From Rhynchopus sp. YZ270_cl-10 (lineage: Eukaryota; Euglenozoa; Diplonemea; Diplonemida; Diplonemidae), in NCBI GenBank assembly GCA_964035575.1, contig OZ037884.1:1302001-1366000 (forward strand): a stretch of DNA of 64,000 nt, given 5' to 3'. The number at the start of each line of letters is the position of its first letter. Within the stretch, counting starts at the first letter, position 1. Of the stretch, positions 10,549-21,341 are shown in pieces. A model generated the notes under the pieces. That model did no database searches, was not told where the DNA came from, and saw nothing but the letters and a program-made list of their open reading frames with translations. The position numbers and the translations under genes are program-made.

Positions 10549-12985
10549 ATGTTGGTCCCATGCAAGGCATGTGGAGGTGCGTGCAGCACGATGTGCGACG
10601 GTCTGACGGTATGCAAAATATTTCTGACCCATTTATTGTTGTTCTGGCACACACAGACAGTGCTGCACTGTTGTACTGTGGCATACAGAGGGTAGGGTGG
10701 CTCAACTTTCTCGTTTCGACGACAACAAATGAAAATCATGACTGTCCAATGACCCCATTCATCTTGCTGACGAAAGGAAGCGGGAGTAGGATACATCAGA
10801 TGCCTCGAAATGGACGGACCTCATGGTGCACACAGGGTCATTGTAAATGAGAGGGCTTTGTATTTCAAATTTTTTTTCTCTTTTTCAGATGTGTCTTTGT
10901 CCGGACAACCGACCGTCGCCGATGTTTACACTCTTCAGCTGCATCATCAACGGCGTTCTCCTGTTGTTTGCTGTGTTGGGGTTGACGGCGGGTACGGGTG
11001 ACCCGCCGTCTATTGCCGACGCCTCATGGACTAACACATGGCTGGGGGTGACAATGGGCATTGCAGGGCTGAACATTGTGTTTGCGCTGTATCTGTACTG
11101 GAAGTTCTCGCGTATGACGTCGATGGAGGGGGGCGAGGGGCGCCTGGGAGCTGCCTCGGCCGCGTGGAAGCTGTGCATGTATGACATTGGTGTGTTCCTG
11201 TACCTGCTGATATGTGTGTTCATCATGGTGTGGACGTTCATCGGTGCCGACTGCAAAGACGACTACCTTGACGACTGCGACACAAAGGAGGCACGCATGA
11301 AGATGTGCAGGATCCTGCTGTGGATCTACCTCGTGCTTGGCGGGTTTATCGTCGCGCTCAGCCTCTGCACGGAGTGCTGCAAGCCTTCCCGCTCTTCCAC
11401 ATCACACCACCACGCAGCGCCGCCGCCAAACGTATGTGTCGCTTTTTTTTCCCCCTCCACACGAAGTGTGTTTAGAAACCAGACAAAAAGAAAGCCAACA
11501 TTTGACTTGTTACTGGGGGGGAGCTAATACAAGTACCGGGTACTTGTATTGAGCGGGTAAAACTAATAGATCCGGGTTTTTCAAAAATAAAAAAGGTGAT
11601 GGGGGTACTTGTATTAAAAACTTTTTCCCTGTACATTTTGTATGGGGGGGAAATAATTTTTTTTGTATGGGCCAACGCCTTAGCAAAAATCCGAAAAATC
11701 GAGAAAAGAGAAAAGGTGTTTTCGCGCTAACTTTTGGAAAAAATCTGAAAAATCATGTTTCGGGCCCAAAAAAACGCACCTCAAATAGTTGCGACGGGTA
11801 ACGTCTGGGGTGAAAAAACAGTATTTTGTGGCATTTCTGAGACAATCCCGCGCTGTGGTGGGGCATATTCGGGAAAATGGACAAAATTTTAGTGACTTAA
11901 ATTTTCACAAAATATGAACCCAGACTCCTAAACAAGGGGCATTTTCAGTCTGAAAACCCAATTTCAGATGAAATTGTGGTGTTTTTGACTGGGAACAGGT
12001 AGCGCCGCAGGTGCACGGTACCCAACTTTTTTCGTTTTTTTTCTTTTCTCCGGTTTCTTTTGATTGCGCGAGCTGATTGCTCTCCACGGTGGGGTCACAT
12101 GTGGGTACAAAAACACTCTAAAGTACCCTTACTATGAAATATGAGATTCTCTGGTTTTGGTAAAGAAACCCCGGTTTGCAAAAAACGCACCACAAAAATA
12201 TCCAAAAATCCCGGGCCAAGGGCCAACAATTAGCGCAAAGCCTGGCACCGAAATAGAAAAAAAAAATTCTCGATTTTTGTGGTAAAAATTGCTGGGAAAA
12301 TTTTTTTGGCACCACCTGCTAAGAAAAACGTGCACAAAAGTGGGGGGTACTTGTATTAAAAATATAATTTAATTTAAATCGAAAAACCCGGGGGGTACTT
12401 GTATTTGCAGGGGTACTTGTATTACCCGGGGGTACTTGTATTAGCCCCCCCCCCCCAGTAACGACTTATCCATTTCTTTTTCACATCATTTCACTTTGCG
12501 CCACATCAGGATTTCACCTTTTGGGCTGCGTTCAACGAAAATAAGTCTTCTTTCCTTTTATCAAGTTATCAAGATCAGTTGGCGGGTATAATTGTCTGGT
12601 TTTTGATTTTTACACCTTCTTTCTTTCAGTACCAGTCGTACCCAGCTAATGGGCAGTCCAACCCGCCGCAGCAGCAGTACCACCAGCAGCCACCTCCACA
12701 ACAGCCACCGCCGCAGCAGTACCAGCAGCAGGCATACCCTCAGGCACCACCGCCACAACAGTACCAGCAGCCACCCCCACCGCAGCAGCAGCAGTACCAG
12801 CAACAGCAACAGCAGCCGCAGTACGGAGGCACGTCGCAGACGCAAGGAGTATGTCAAAGATAAAAAAAAACCACGATGCTTCATGTCTCCTCACCTATCC
12901 ACAGGAGGCGCCCACAATGGCACAGAAGGCAGGAAACGCCGTTGGTGGCGTCCTGGGTAAGGGGTTGAATGCATTGAAAAAGTAG
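10549..12985 (+). CDS. Four-helix membrane protein with Gln/Pro/Tyr-rich tail (4 exons)
   Basis: Gene model read directly: exons 10549-10608, 10889-11431, 12630-12848 and 12905-12985; all introns are phase 0 with GTATG donors and CAG acceptors. The product is 300 residues. Exon 1 adds a Cys-rich start (MLVPCKACGGACSTMCDGLT) that continues as MCLCPDNRP. Four membrane helices follow near residues 32-55, 70-95, 118-142 and 168-192 (IINGVLLLFAVLGL, GVTMGIAGLNIVFALYLYW, VFLYLLICVFIMVWTFIG, ILLWIYLVLGGFIVALSL). Exon 3 is a repetitive PPQQYQQQ tail, and exon 4 ends KAGNAVGGVLGKGLNALKK. The layout resembles small tetraspan proteins, but I cannot assign a family. Intron 2 (1,198 nt) carries a MITE. 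The first exon is the least certain part. Confidence 0.75.
11509..12462. mobile_element. MITE-like element in intron 2 of the membrane protein gene
   Basis: A 954-bp non-coding element with imperfect terminal inverted repeats: the left end reads GTTACTGGGGGGG then CTAATACAAGTACC; the right end is its complement with a longer C run (12445-12462). A 5-bp duplication GACTT flanks it (11504-11508 and 12463-12467). Further copies of GGTACTTGTATT and its complement lie just inside both ends, as subterminal repeats. No transposase frame is present, so it is non-autonomous. Inner text such as GTATGGGCCAACGCCTTAG resembles repeats at about 14275 and 14478. Confidence 0.8.
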
Positions 12986-13639
12986 AAAGTGCGCCTTTTT
13001 TTGTTGTTGTTGTAATTTTCGTAAATTTTATTGGTGCCGCCTCTTCGTGTGGATGCAGGAAGAAGCTGGTCCCAGCTGGAATTAAAAGAACACAAAACTT
13101 TTAAAGTGTTTTCAGCCCTCTCCGTTTTTGTTCAATATAAAAAAGGTCTAAAAATGAAGGCGGATTTTCAGTTTTCACTCACTGATATGTGCGTGAGGCG
13201 TGCTTTAAAAGAGAAGAATGGGGGCTCCCTAAAACATGTTAAAAAATCGCAAAAAAGTTCAAAAAGTGTTTTTTACCTTTGCCAAAACTGAGATACAAAG
13301 GGGAAAAAAATGTTTTTTGCCAGCCAAAACTGGGAAAAACGCATGTTTTCGTATGTTTTCGAATGTTTACGGACCCTCGGACTACGGACCCTCCCACCCC
13401 ACTTTCTATAGTATGACCCATTTATAGAAAGGGACTCTCGCAATTTTTTTTTTCCGCCTATCTAGGGCTAATTTCGACGATTTGAGGCCATTAAAACCAG
13501 AATTTGACACTTTTGAGCATCTGTGGGGGTCTAAAACGTAGTTTCGCGCACCCGAAATTTCGTGGTTTTTACTTAGGAAAATGCCCATTTCAACCCAAAT
13601 TTTCGGTTTTTCTGGTCCGAGACTCCAAAAAAAAAGCGC

Positions 13640-13711
13640 CGGGGGGCTTCGCCCCCCGAACCCCCCACTGGGGGGCGTAAAGCATACGCCCCCCAGACCC
13701 CCCTATGCAAT
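13640..13711. repeat. GC-rich double stem-loop
   Basis: Two strong inverted repeats sit inside otherwise A/T-rich DNA. The first is GGGGGGC TT CGCCCCCC, a tight hairpin. The second is an 11-bp perfect stem, CTGGGGGGCGT with ACGCCCCCCAG around a 7-nt loop. C and G runs surround both. No coding role is visible; it could be a repeat-family terminus or a structure in a transcript. Confidence 0.6.
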
Positions 13712-14136
13712 TGGGGGCCTGCGGCGCAGTTCGGAGCTCTTGGTCATACCGAACTGGAATTTTAAATGTAGATGTTATTGTGCTTGCAGCGTGCAGGGTG
13801 GATCCTTATTTTCGCTGAAAATCCGAGATTTTTTTTCGTTTTATGTTTTCCCGTTTTTGGAGGTACCCTAACTGTTCGGTCCAATTCGGTGTAATTCGGT
13901 CCATTTCGTTTTTTTTTTTTTTCGCAAAGGGAAATTTCCCCTTGTACCAGAAAAACCGAAAAAAACGAAATGAAAACCGAAAAAAACCGAAATGTTAGGG
14001 TACCTTTTTTGGTCGATTTCGTTTTTTTTCCAAAGGGGGGGACCCTTTGGTCGCCGAAATTCCCCAGCCAAATTTGGTCGCAAAATCGGCCGATTTTTCA
14101 AAAATCTCAAAAAAAAAAAAAAAATTTTTTTTTTTT

Positions 14137-14526
14137 CACAAGTGTTTTTGAGGCCTGCTCACTACACCCTAGGTACCCTTCTGAGACCAAAAAGTCAAAA
14201 AAAGCATGAATTGGGCTGTTTTGAGCATCTAGAGTTTATTCCCCAGCCATTTTCTGTACCACCAGTGCATTTTGTATGGGCCAGCGCCTTGTCAAAAAAT
14301 CGAAAAATCTCAAAAAAAAAAAATCCAAAAATTTTTTTTCACAAGTGTTTTTGAGGCCTGCTCACTACACCCCTAGGCACCCTTCTGAGACCAAAAAGTC
14401 AAAAAAAGCATGAATTGGGCTGTTTTGAGCATCTAGAGTTTATTCCCCAGCCATTTTCTGTACCACCAGTGCACTTTGTATGGGCCAGCGCCTTGTCGAA
14501 AAATCGAAAAATCTCAAAAAAAAAAT
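14137..14526. repeat. Tandem direct repeat, period about 203 bp
   Basis: The text from CACAAGTGTTTTTGAGGCC at 14137 through GCGCCTTGTC and the following A tract recurs from 14340 with only a few changes. Both copies include CTGTACCACCAGTGCA and TTTGTATGGGCCAGCGCC. Non-coding. Confidence 0.8.
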
Positions 14527-15094
14527 TTTTTTTTTTCGGGAAAATTTCGACCACTGAGGTGGGTCTTTGGGCACCAAAAAATGCAAAAAAAATGCAAAAA
14601 TCGGGTGTTTTGACCATCTGTGGTTACACAAAACACACTTCTGTGTACAAGCCTACACCAATACAGTGGTAATACAAGGCGATTTTTGACCAAAAAAAAA
14701 TTTTTTTTTTCGCCCAAAATCGGGCGTGGTACGTCATAAAATGGCCCAAAAAATCCAAGGAAAACCTTCGATTGGGCAAATTATGAAAAAATTTTTCAAG
14801 TCAAATTTTCAACCAAAATATGGTCATTTTGTTCACACAGTGATTCTACGTCATGCTAGCTTCCTGTGCAGAACTCCAGCAATTCACCAATGCCGGCATC
14901 TATCTTTCCATTATCGCCATTGCACTTCGTTCACGCCATTGCACTTCGGTCATTTTGTGCATACCCTGTGACTGTGGTGGCTAGAGAACACGCACATGCA
15001 GACCCGTTCCTTGCAATTTCCAGTGTTGTGTTTATCAATGCATGCATCCAGAGGACCTCTGGTTTACGAAATCGTAGGCACTCCTGTGCAAAAA

Positions 15095-15260
15095 TGAAGT
15101 CGGTTTTTGACCCAAAATCGGGGTGGGTGGGCCATAATTTGCTCCAAATTTGGCCGAAAATTGGGATTTTTCTGAAAATTTTCATTGTGCCCAGCAAAAA
15201 TCCTTGATTTTTTGAAGAATTTTCCAAAAAATATGCTATACCCCCTATGACTGGACCCAA
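15095..15260. repeat. Dispersed non-coding repeat, copy 1
   Basis: About 170 bases that recur at 16010-16190 with the same direction. Shared text includes AAAATCGGGGTGGGTGGGCC, TTGTGCCCAGCAAAAATC and CCCCTATGACTGGACCCAAC. No frame or terminal repeats were found. Confidence 0.75.
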
Positions 15261-16009
15261 CTCCCCTCACCCTTTTTTTCCCCTAAAAAAGCCCCCAAAA
15301 TTCCTACCATTTTTACCATTTTTACCATTTTTGACCAATTTAGGGTACCTCCTTTGAGATTTTTCCGCGCAGGCCTGACGCTAATTTTCAGGTTTTTAGG
15401 AAATCGTGGGGGGTTGATGGTTTGTCTGCGAGCGCAGCGAGTCGAAAAATTGAGGGACCGTCTGAAAAGATAACGAACAAGCAGGTTGGGACCTGTACTG
15501 AGGCAGAATAGTGGTTTTTTTTTACACATCTCATGTATCGCAGAACTAAACCCCAGTGGAATATAGGTTTTGGGGGTTTTCGCTGAAACTCGGTCATTAC
15601 TCGGTCGAGCCCAACCCATCTCGTTCGGGGACTCCGGCAGAATGTGAGAATTCCTCGGTTATCCTACTGCGGAGTTCGACACTACATTGATATTTGCACT
15701 GGGCACACGCAGTATCAGTAATCTCAATACATTTACAAAAGAAACGGCGGCCATGGCACCCATGGCGAAGCAACGGTACGCAACATTTCTAATAATTGCA
15801 CTCAAAATTGCACGTTTTTAGTGCCAAACTAGGTCACGCGAAGGGTGGGTTGCAAGCTTGCGCCGAAGGCGCATGGTGCGCTACTTTTATTCTCTCGCCA
15901 TACTGCATGCTTCCTTTTCCTTCGTCGTTTGACCCCAATTAAATCGCGTTCTGGCTGTGACCCTTGTCGGACACTGCGCCCTCTGATAAGGGTAATACTT
16001 TCTAGAAAC

Positions 16010-16190
16010 ATTCTGAAGTCTGTTTTTGACACAAAATCGGGGTGGGTGGGCCATACTTTGCTCAACCAGTCGAAAATTGGGATTTTTCTGAAATTTGCAT
16101 TGTGCCCAGCAAAAATCGTCGTTTTTTTGAAGAATTTTCCAAAAAATATGCTATGCCCCCTATGACTGGACCCAACTCCCCTCACTATTT
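16010..16190. repeat. Dispersed non-coding repeat, copy 2
   Basis: The second copy of the repeat at 15095-15260, with several substitutions and a short internal gap after TTTGCTC. It is the older-looking or more diverged of the pair by eye, but there is no outgroup to decide. Confidence 0.75.
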
Positions 16191-16813
16191 TCCCCCTCTT
16201 TTTTGACCCAGAAACCACGCGCTTTTTGAACCTTTTTATCCAAAATACTCCTTTTTAGGGAGCCCCCAATAGAAAAACTTTGCGTCTGTTTGTAGGTCCA
16301 CCTCTCCTTTGACATAGCCCGTTATTGGGGTTTGAGAGTGTTTGTATTTTATGAGATGGATGAGGCCATTCATCGCCGGGTTTAGTATTCGAGACATTGC
16401 ATCTGCGTTTATTTCTGCAGCAGACAACAGCAACAACAACAAACAAAAAATAAAAAAAAAAACATAAATTTGATTCGCTCTCCTCCTGTAGTCACTATCT
16501 TTTAGTTACTTTGTTTTCTTTTAAAAAAAAGGTCGTCTTTTCGTCAGCACTCAGAGCGTCCCCCGAGTGTGTTGAATGAGACACATGAACTTTCTAACAA
16601 AGTCGCAAGCGTCCCAACAATGAAATACCACAACTCGTGTGCGTGTCGTAACTTCTATTCAGGTGGCGTTATCTGCCAATGTGTTGGTCGTGGCCTCAGT
16701 GCCTCAGTTAGCTTTGTGAGACCTAGTTCGTGACGCGTGTGGTGCACCCCCTTCTCCCTCCCAAATTATATTTTTCTCAAGGAAACCTTCTCAAAAACGA
16801 AAACAAACAAATA

Positions 16814-17678
16814 ATGGGAAAGTTCCTGAAGACCGGTAAGGTTGTGCTCCTCCTGCACGGACGCTTCGCAGGAAAGAAAGCTGTGATTGTGCAGTCCAGC
16901 GACGTCGGCACCAAGGAGCGCAAGTACGGACACTCTCTCGTGGCGGGGATTGACCGTGTGCCAAAGAAGGTATGTTGTCGTAGCACGTCTTCCACCACCC
17001 ACTTCCCCCTCCCAAACAGGTGACCAAGGGAATGGGCAAGAAGCGCATGGCTGCACGCAGCCGTGTCCGCCCGTTCGTGAAGGTTGTGAACCACAACCAC
17101 GTGATGCCCACCCGTTACAACATGGACCTTCCATCTGAGATCAAGGGACAGGTATGTTTTGCATGAGTCTGAAGTGGTAACACGTTGTGAGCTCCCTTGT
17201 TGACCACACCCGCTCTGGCCCCGGGACGAAACACAAACAGAACCAGAGTCCATGACTTGTGAGTTTCTGGTCTGCTTTGTTTTGTCCTTCTTTCACAAAA
17301 GGAGTGCGCAACCCGAAATGGTTCGCCACCTTGGAAAGCTGTTCTGATGCAGTGCAAGACGTAGGTGCTGTGAGATGCAAACATCTCACCTTACCTGCTT
17401 CCTGTTGGCATCACGACACAGAAGGGTGCCTGCTTGTGGGTGTGCATTGGCAAAAACAGGTGGTAGCAAAAGCTTTCTCATGCAAATTTTTGAATAAAAC
17501 TATTCCACCCTTTTATTCTGTGGCAAATTTGGTTGTATTCTTGTGGTTTTGTCCCTCACAGGTGTCCGCATCTGAGCAGTCGAAGAAGGAGGCGAGCAAG
17601 GCGGTCATCAAGACCCTCTTTGAGGAGCGTTACAAGGCAGGCAAGAACAAGTGGTTCTTCCAGAAGCTCCGCTTCTGA
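16814..17678 (+). CDS. RPL27: 60S ribosomal protein eL27, copy 1 (3 exons)
   Basis: Exons 16814-16969, 17020-17151 and 17562-17678; introns of 50 and 410 nt, both GTATGT...CAG and phase 0. The product is 134 residues, close to the usual 136. It starts [26 protein letters not shown], which contains the KOW-type RNA-binding loop, continues [23 protein letters not shown], and ends [14 protein letters not shown], all hallmark segments of eL27 of the large ribosomal subunit. The 5' leader is A-rich (AAACAAACAAATA) after an acceptor-like TTCTCAAG. An almost identical second gene follows. The function is secure from family knowledge. Confidence 0.97.
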
Positions 17679-18205
17679 TCGTGAGTGCATCAATCTGCAA
17701 ATATAAGCAGTCGATTGCATACAGGTACAGAACGGGCACGCAGAACACATATTTAGCACACATCGTTGGCGCACATAGTTACGTCAAAGTCATATAGGGG
17801 TCACGAGGCTTATGCTTCGCAGGGACGAAACGAACGTAAAACCCGCACTCCCCATTCCCCCTTGAAAGTTTTCTATTATGCACAGCGCACAGTTTCGTGC
17901 CTTTAGGTTCGCGTAGAAGTAACACCACACAGACGCACTCAGCTGTGGTGCAGCATCGCTCACACCATACCGTTCCAGTGGCCCTCTCTCATTGAGCTAT
18001 CCGGCACTTCTCTTTATGTGTGCCCGAGAGGTCCTTCATCTTTCACGTTTCTTCTGTCGCCCTGTCATTTCTTCACTGTGTGTGTTGTAGCATGACCGGA
18101 GCATGTAGCATGTTTGTTCAAACTTCTCAGAGTTTATTGCGTTTGTTCCCCACCCCCCAAGCCTATTCTCAAGGAAACCTTCTCAAAAACCAAAACAAAC
18201 AAATA
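17679..18205. other. Intergenic between the two eL27 genes
   Basis: 527 bases with no gene. It does not resemble the DNA upstream of copy 1 or downstream of copy 2, so each eL27 copy has its own flanks. The right end carries a C/T-rich stretch and TTCTCAAG, 28 nt before the ATG. Confidence 0.7.
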
Positions 18206-19069
18206 ATGGGAAAGTTCCTGAAGACCGGTAAGGTTGTGCTTCTCCTGCACGGACGCTTCGCAGGAAAGAAAGCTGTGATTGTGCAGTCCAGCGACGTCGG
18301 CACCAAGGAGCGCAAGTACGGACACTCCCTCGTGGCGGGGATTGACCGTGTGCCAAAGAAGGTATGTTGTCGTAGCACGTCTTCCCCCACCCACTTCCCC
18401 CTCCCAAACAGGTGACCAAGGGAATGGGCAAGAAGCGCATGGCTGCACGCAGCCGTGTCCGCCCGTTCGTGAAGGTTGTGAACCACAACCACGTGATGCC
18501 CACCCGTTACAACATGGACCTTCCGTCTGAGATCAAGGGACAGGTATGTTTTGCATGAGTCTGAAGTGGTAACACGTTGTGAGCTCCCTTGTTGACCACA
18601 CCCGCTCTGGCCCCGGGGCAAAGTACAAACAGAACCAGAGCCCATGACTTGTGAGTTTCTGGTCTGCTTTGTTTTGTCCTTCTTTCACAAAAGGAGTGCG
18701 CAACCCGAAATGGTTCGCCACCTTGGAAAGCTGTTCTGATGCCGTGCAGGACGTAGGTGCTGTGAGATGCAAACATCTCACCTTACCTGCTTCCTGTTGG
18801 CATCACGACACAGAAGGGTGCCTGCTTGTGGGTGTGCATTGGCAAAAACAGGTGGTAGCAAAAGCTTTCTCATGCAAATTTTTCAACAAAACTATTCCAT
18901 CTTTTTTTCTGTGGCAAATTTGGTTGTATTCTTGTGGTTTTGTCCCTCACAGGTGTCCGCATCTGAGCAGTCGAAGAAGGAGGCGAGCAAGGCGGTCATC
19001 AAGACCCTCTTTGAGGAGCGTTACAAGGCAGGCAAGAACAAGTGGTTCTTCCAGAAGCTCCGCTTCTGA
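18206..19069 (+). CDS. RPL27: 60S ribosomal protein eL27, copy 2 (3 exons)
   Basis: Exons 18206-18361, 18412-18543 and 18953-19069; introns of 50 and 409 nt at the same places as in copy 1. The encoded 134-residue protein is identical to copy 1 wherever I compared it; the few base differences are silent or intronic. Even the introns match closely, so this is a DNA-level duplicate and not a processed copy. Similarity begins at TTCTCAAG just before the leader and stops a few bases after TGA. Both copies look functional. Confidence 0.97.
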
Positions 19070-19738
19070 TCAACTAAAGGCTGTACATTATGCGCCATTT
19101 TTTTCTATTCTTATGTGTCTCATCGTCTCCGCCGCAGAGTGAGAGTAATACCGAATACAATCGTTGTACGTAGGACGTTCTAGCTTTCAATCCTTCCATT
19201 CGTGTCAGAGTGGACCGGACAGATCTCGGAGTGTATCAAGGTTAGAGTAGTGGGTGCAAAGGGGGACTTAGGGGGCGTTTGCATTTGCGTGACAGTGGTT
19301 TGGGAGTCATACCGAAACGCAAAGCCTGATCCTTTTTAAAAAACAGAGTTCTTTTGTTGTTCCCTTCCCTCTCCCACCAAAATGCACAAAGAAGAACTAT
19401 CTGCACGTCTGACCTCGCTTGCGCTCCTCTGCTGTGCCTCCAGAGTGTCAGGCCAAACACACGGGCGTGTCGCCCAGAATCTCCGTTTCATACACGCAAG
19501 CAATATCTGAGTACTCCTTTGCAGTCTGTTTGCATCACGTTGTGGACGGAGCTTAATGTACTGTTGTTACCTTAGCATCAAAGGTCACGACAGCACTCCT
19601 CTGTGTTAAAGGGCTGCAGAGCCAACAGGCTCCATCTCTTCTGCAAGTCCCTCACTAATGCCCACACACCACTGATAGATCTTCATGTATCTACATTTAC
19701 CACACAGGTTTTACTATCACTATTGACACACAACAAAG
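19070..19738. other. Intergenic before the FAD oxidase gene
   Basis: 669 bases without a supported gene. The right end contains TTTACCACACAG about 30 nt before the next ATG, an acceptor-like site of the sort seen before the other genes. Confidence 0.6.
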
Positions 19739-21325
19739 ATGAAGCGTGCCCTGGCTCTTTGCTGTGCTGCTGTGTCTGTGGCAGCATTGCCGCAGTTCTG
19801 TGACGACCCTAAAGCGCACCTGGAAGGGACAGTGCACACGCCCTCAGACGCAACGTATGAGGAGGCAAAGGACCAGTATGCTTACTCGTCAGTACCCGAT
19901 AAGGTGGCCCCGTCTGTGATCGTGTACGCTGAGACGGACCAACACATCCAGACAGCGCTGAAGTTCGCAAAGCAATGCAAAGCTTCTGTGTCTGTGAGGA
20001 GCGGTGGCCACCAGTACAGTGCGCTGTCGAGCTGCCATGAGGCGCGCTGCATTCAGATCGACGTCTCGCTGCAGGACATGATCGAGATTGAGGGCACACA
20101 CGTGACCTTGGGTGCTGGTGTGAAGCTGAACGACGTGTATGCTGTGCTTGGGGGTGAAGGTCTGTTCCTCCCTGGAGGTGAGTGCGGATACGTGACTGCG
20201 GGTGGGCACGTGCAGACAGGTGGGTACGGCCTCCTGAGCAGGAGCTTTGGATTGTTTGGGGATCACGTGGTTGCGTTTGACATCATCCTTGCGAACGGGA
20301 AGAAGCATCACGTTCTGAAGCCAGGAACGGGGCAGCAGCCTGGTTCAATGGACACACTCTTCTGGGCTGTGCTGGGTGGCGGTGCTGGGTCGTGGGGTGT
20401 CATCACGCAGTACGAGTTTGAGGCGCGCCGTGACGAGGACTACCCACACTCGACGATTGTTCTGTGCGGTGCACCCTACAGCAGCGACGTTGCTTCGAGC
20501 GCAATGCAGTTGATGAAGAGTGTGTCGGACAACGAGGAGTGGCAGGAGCAGACAGACGAGTCCATTTGGCTGACGTTCCTTGGCGAGCCGCCGATCACAG
20601 TGACAAACCTTCCCACGAACACTGTGAGCTTCCGAGTCGTGTGGAAGGGGGATACGCCGTTCAACTCCTCCACCATGGATGTGTTCTCGGAGTTGCTGTG
20701 GTGCCAGGCTCTTCCGATGCCGCTGTCTCGCGTTCTGGCCCTGGCGACGCTGCCAACAGCGAGAGAGATGCCACTGCCGTACATCCGACGCATCAGCCCG
20801 TGGAAAGGAAGCTTCGACGAAGGGTTTGACGCACAGAGGATGGTCGAAATCTTCGATGAAGTTGCGGCCCAGCCTAGCAGTGGACTGATGAGTGGACTGA
20901 TGGGTGGTGAGCCGAGTCCAGGTGGACTGATGGGTGGACTTATCGTTGGCACCATTGGCGGGGAGATCACATCCGCGGACCCAGACTCGGATGTGACGTC
21001 GTACCCACTGCGCGATGCCACCTACAGTGTCAGTGGAGCTCTGTTCTACTCAAACGAGCTGGACCCTGAAGCTGAAGAGAAGGCAAACGCAAACATGGCG
21101 AAGTGGCACGAGTCTGTGAACAACAAGGACGACTTCCGCTTTGTGTGGGGCACCTTCGGGAATGTGAAGATCGAGGACGTGTGGGAGAAGTACTACGACA
21201 ACCACGCGGACTTCCACAAGCTGCGCATAGCGAAGACCAGGTTTGACCCAAGGGATATGTTCAGGTCGAGCTTCACCGTTCCCCCTCTCAGCAGAGACTG
21301 GAAGTTAGCACCATGCATCGTGTAA
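19739..21325 (+). CDS. Secreted FAD-linked oxidase, berberine-bridge-enzyme type
   Basis: A single-exon gene for 528 residues. Residues 1-17 are a signal peptide (MKRALALCCAAVSVAAL). The N-terminal FAD-binding PCMH/VAO fold is clear: VSVRSGGHQYSALSS near residue 85 has the His that carries 8-alpha-linked FAD in this family, and GECGYVTAGGHVQTGGYG near residue 140 has a Cys at the place used for the second, 6-S-cysteinyl link. GGGAGSWGVIT follows near residue 220. The C-terminus has the BBE-type end TRFDPRDMFRSSF. Such enzymes oxidise alcohols, sugars or alkaloid-like substrates with O2, giving H2O2; the substrate here is unknown. Odd: a Gly/Met/Leu repeat (SGLMSGLMGGEPSPGGLMGGL) near residues 378-400, which looks like a lineage-specific loop. 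Confidence 0.92.
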   Translation: MKRALALCCAAVSVAALPQFCDDPKAHLEGTVHTPSDATYEEAKDQYAYSSVPDKVAPSVIVYAETDQHIQTALKFAKQCKASVSVRSGGHQYSALSSCHEARCIQIDVSLQDMIEIEGTHVTLGAGVKLNDVYAVLGGEGLFLPGGECGYVTAGGHVQTGGYGLLSRSFGLFGDHVVAFDIILANGKKHHVLKPGTGQQPGSMDTLFWAVLGGGAGSWGVITQYEFEARRDEDYPHSTIVLCGAPYSSDVASSAMQLMKSVSDNEEWQEQTDESIWLTFLGEPPITVTNLPTNTVSFRVVWKGDTPFNSSTMDVFSELLWCQALPMPLSRVLALATLPTAREMPLPYIRRISPWKGSFDEGFDAQRMVEIFDEVAAQPSSGLMSGLMGGEPSPGGLMGGLIVGTIGGEITSADPDSDVTSYPLRDATYSVSGALFYSNELDPEAEEKANANMAKWHESVNNKDDFRFVWGTFGNVKIEDVWEKYYDNHADFHKLRIAKTRFDPRDMFRSSFTVPPLSRDWKLAPCIV

Positions 21326-21341
21326 TGTGACTAATCACACG

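Larger units (their letters stand above)
12986..16813. other. Gene-poor repeat block between membrane protein and eL27 genes
   Basis: About 3.8 kb dominated by A and T tracts, with no frame that looks like protein. Recognisable structures are a GC-rich double hairpin (about 13640-13711), a direct repeat of about 200 bp (14137-14526) and a dispersed pair of about 170 bp (15095-15260 and 16010-16190). The final 300 bases are the upstream region of the first eL27 gene and end in a T/C-rich tract with TTCTCAAG. Confidence 0.7.

Noticed and set aside
10362-10850. 162-codon plus-strand frame
   Set aside because: Overlaps exon 1 and intron 1 of the spliced membrane-protein gene in another frame; the spliced model is supported by three phase-0 junctions.
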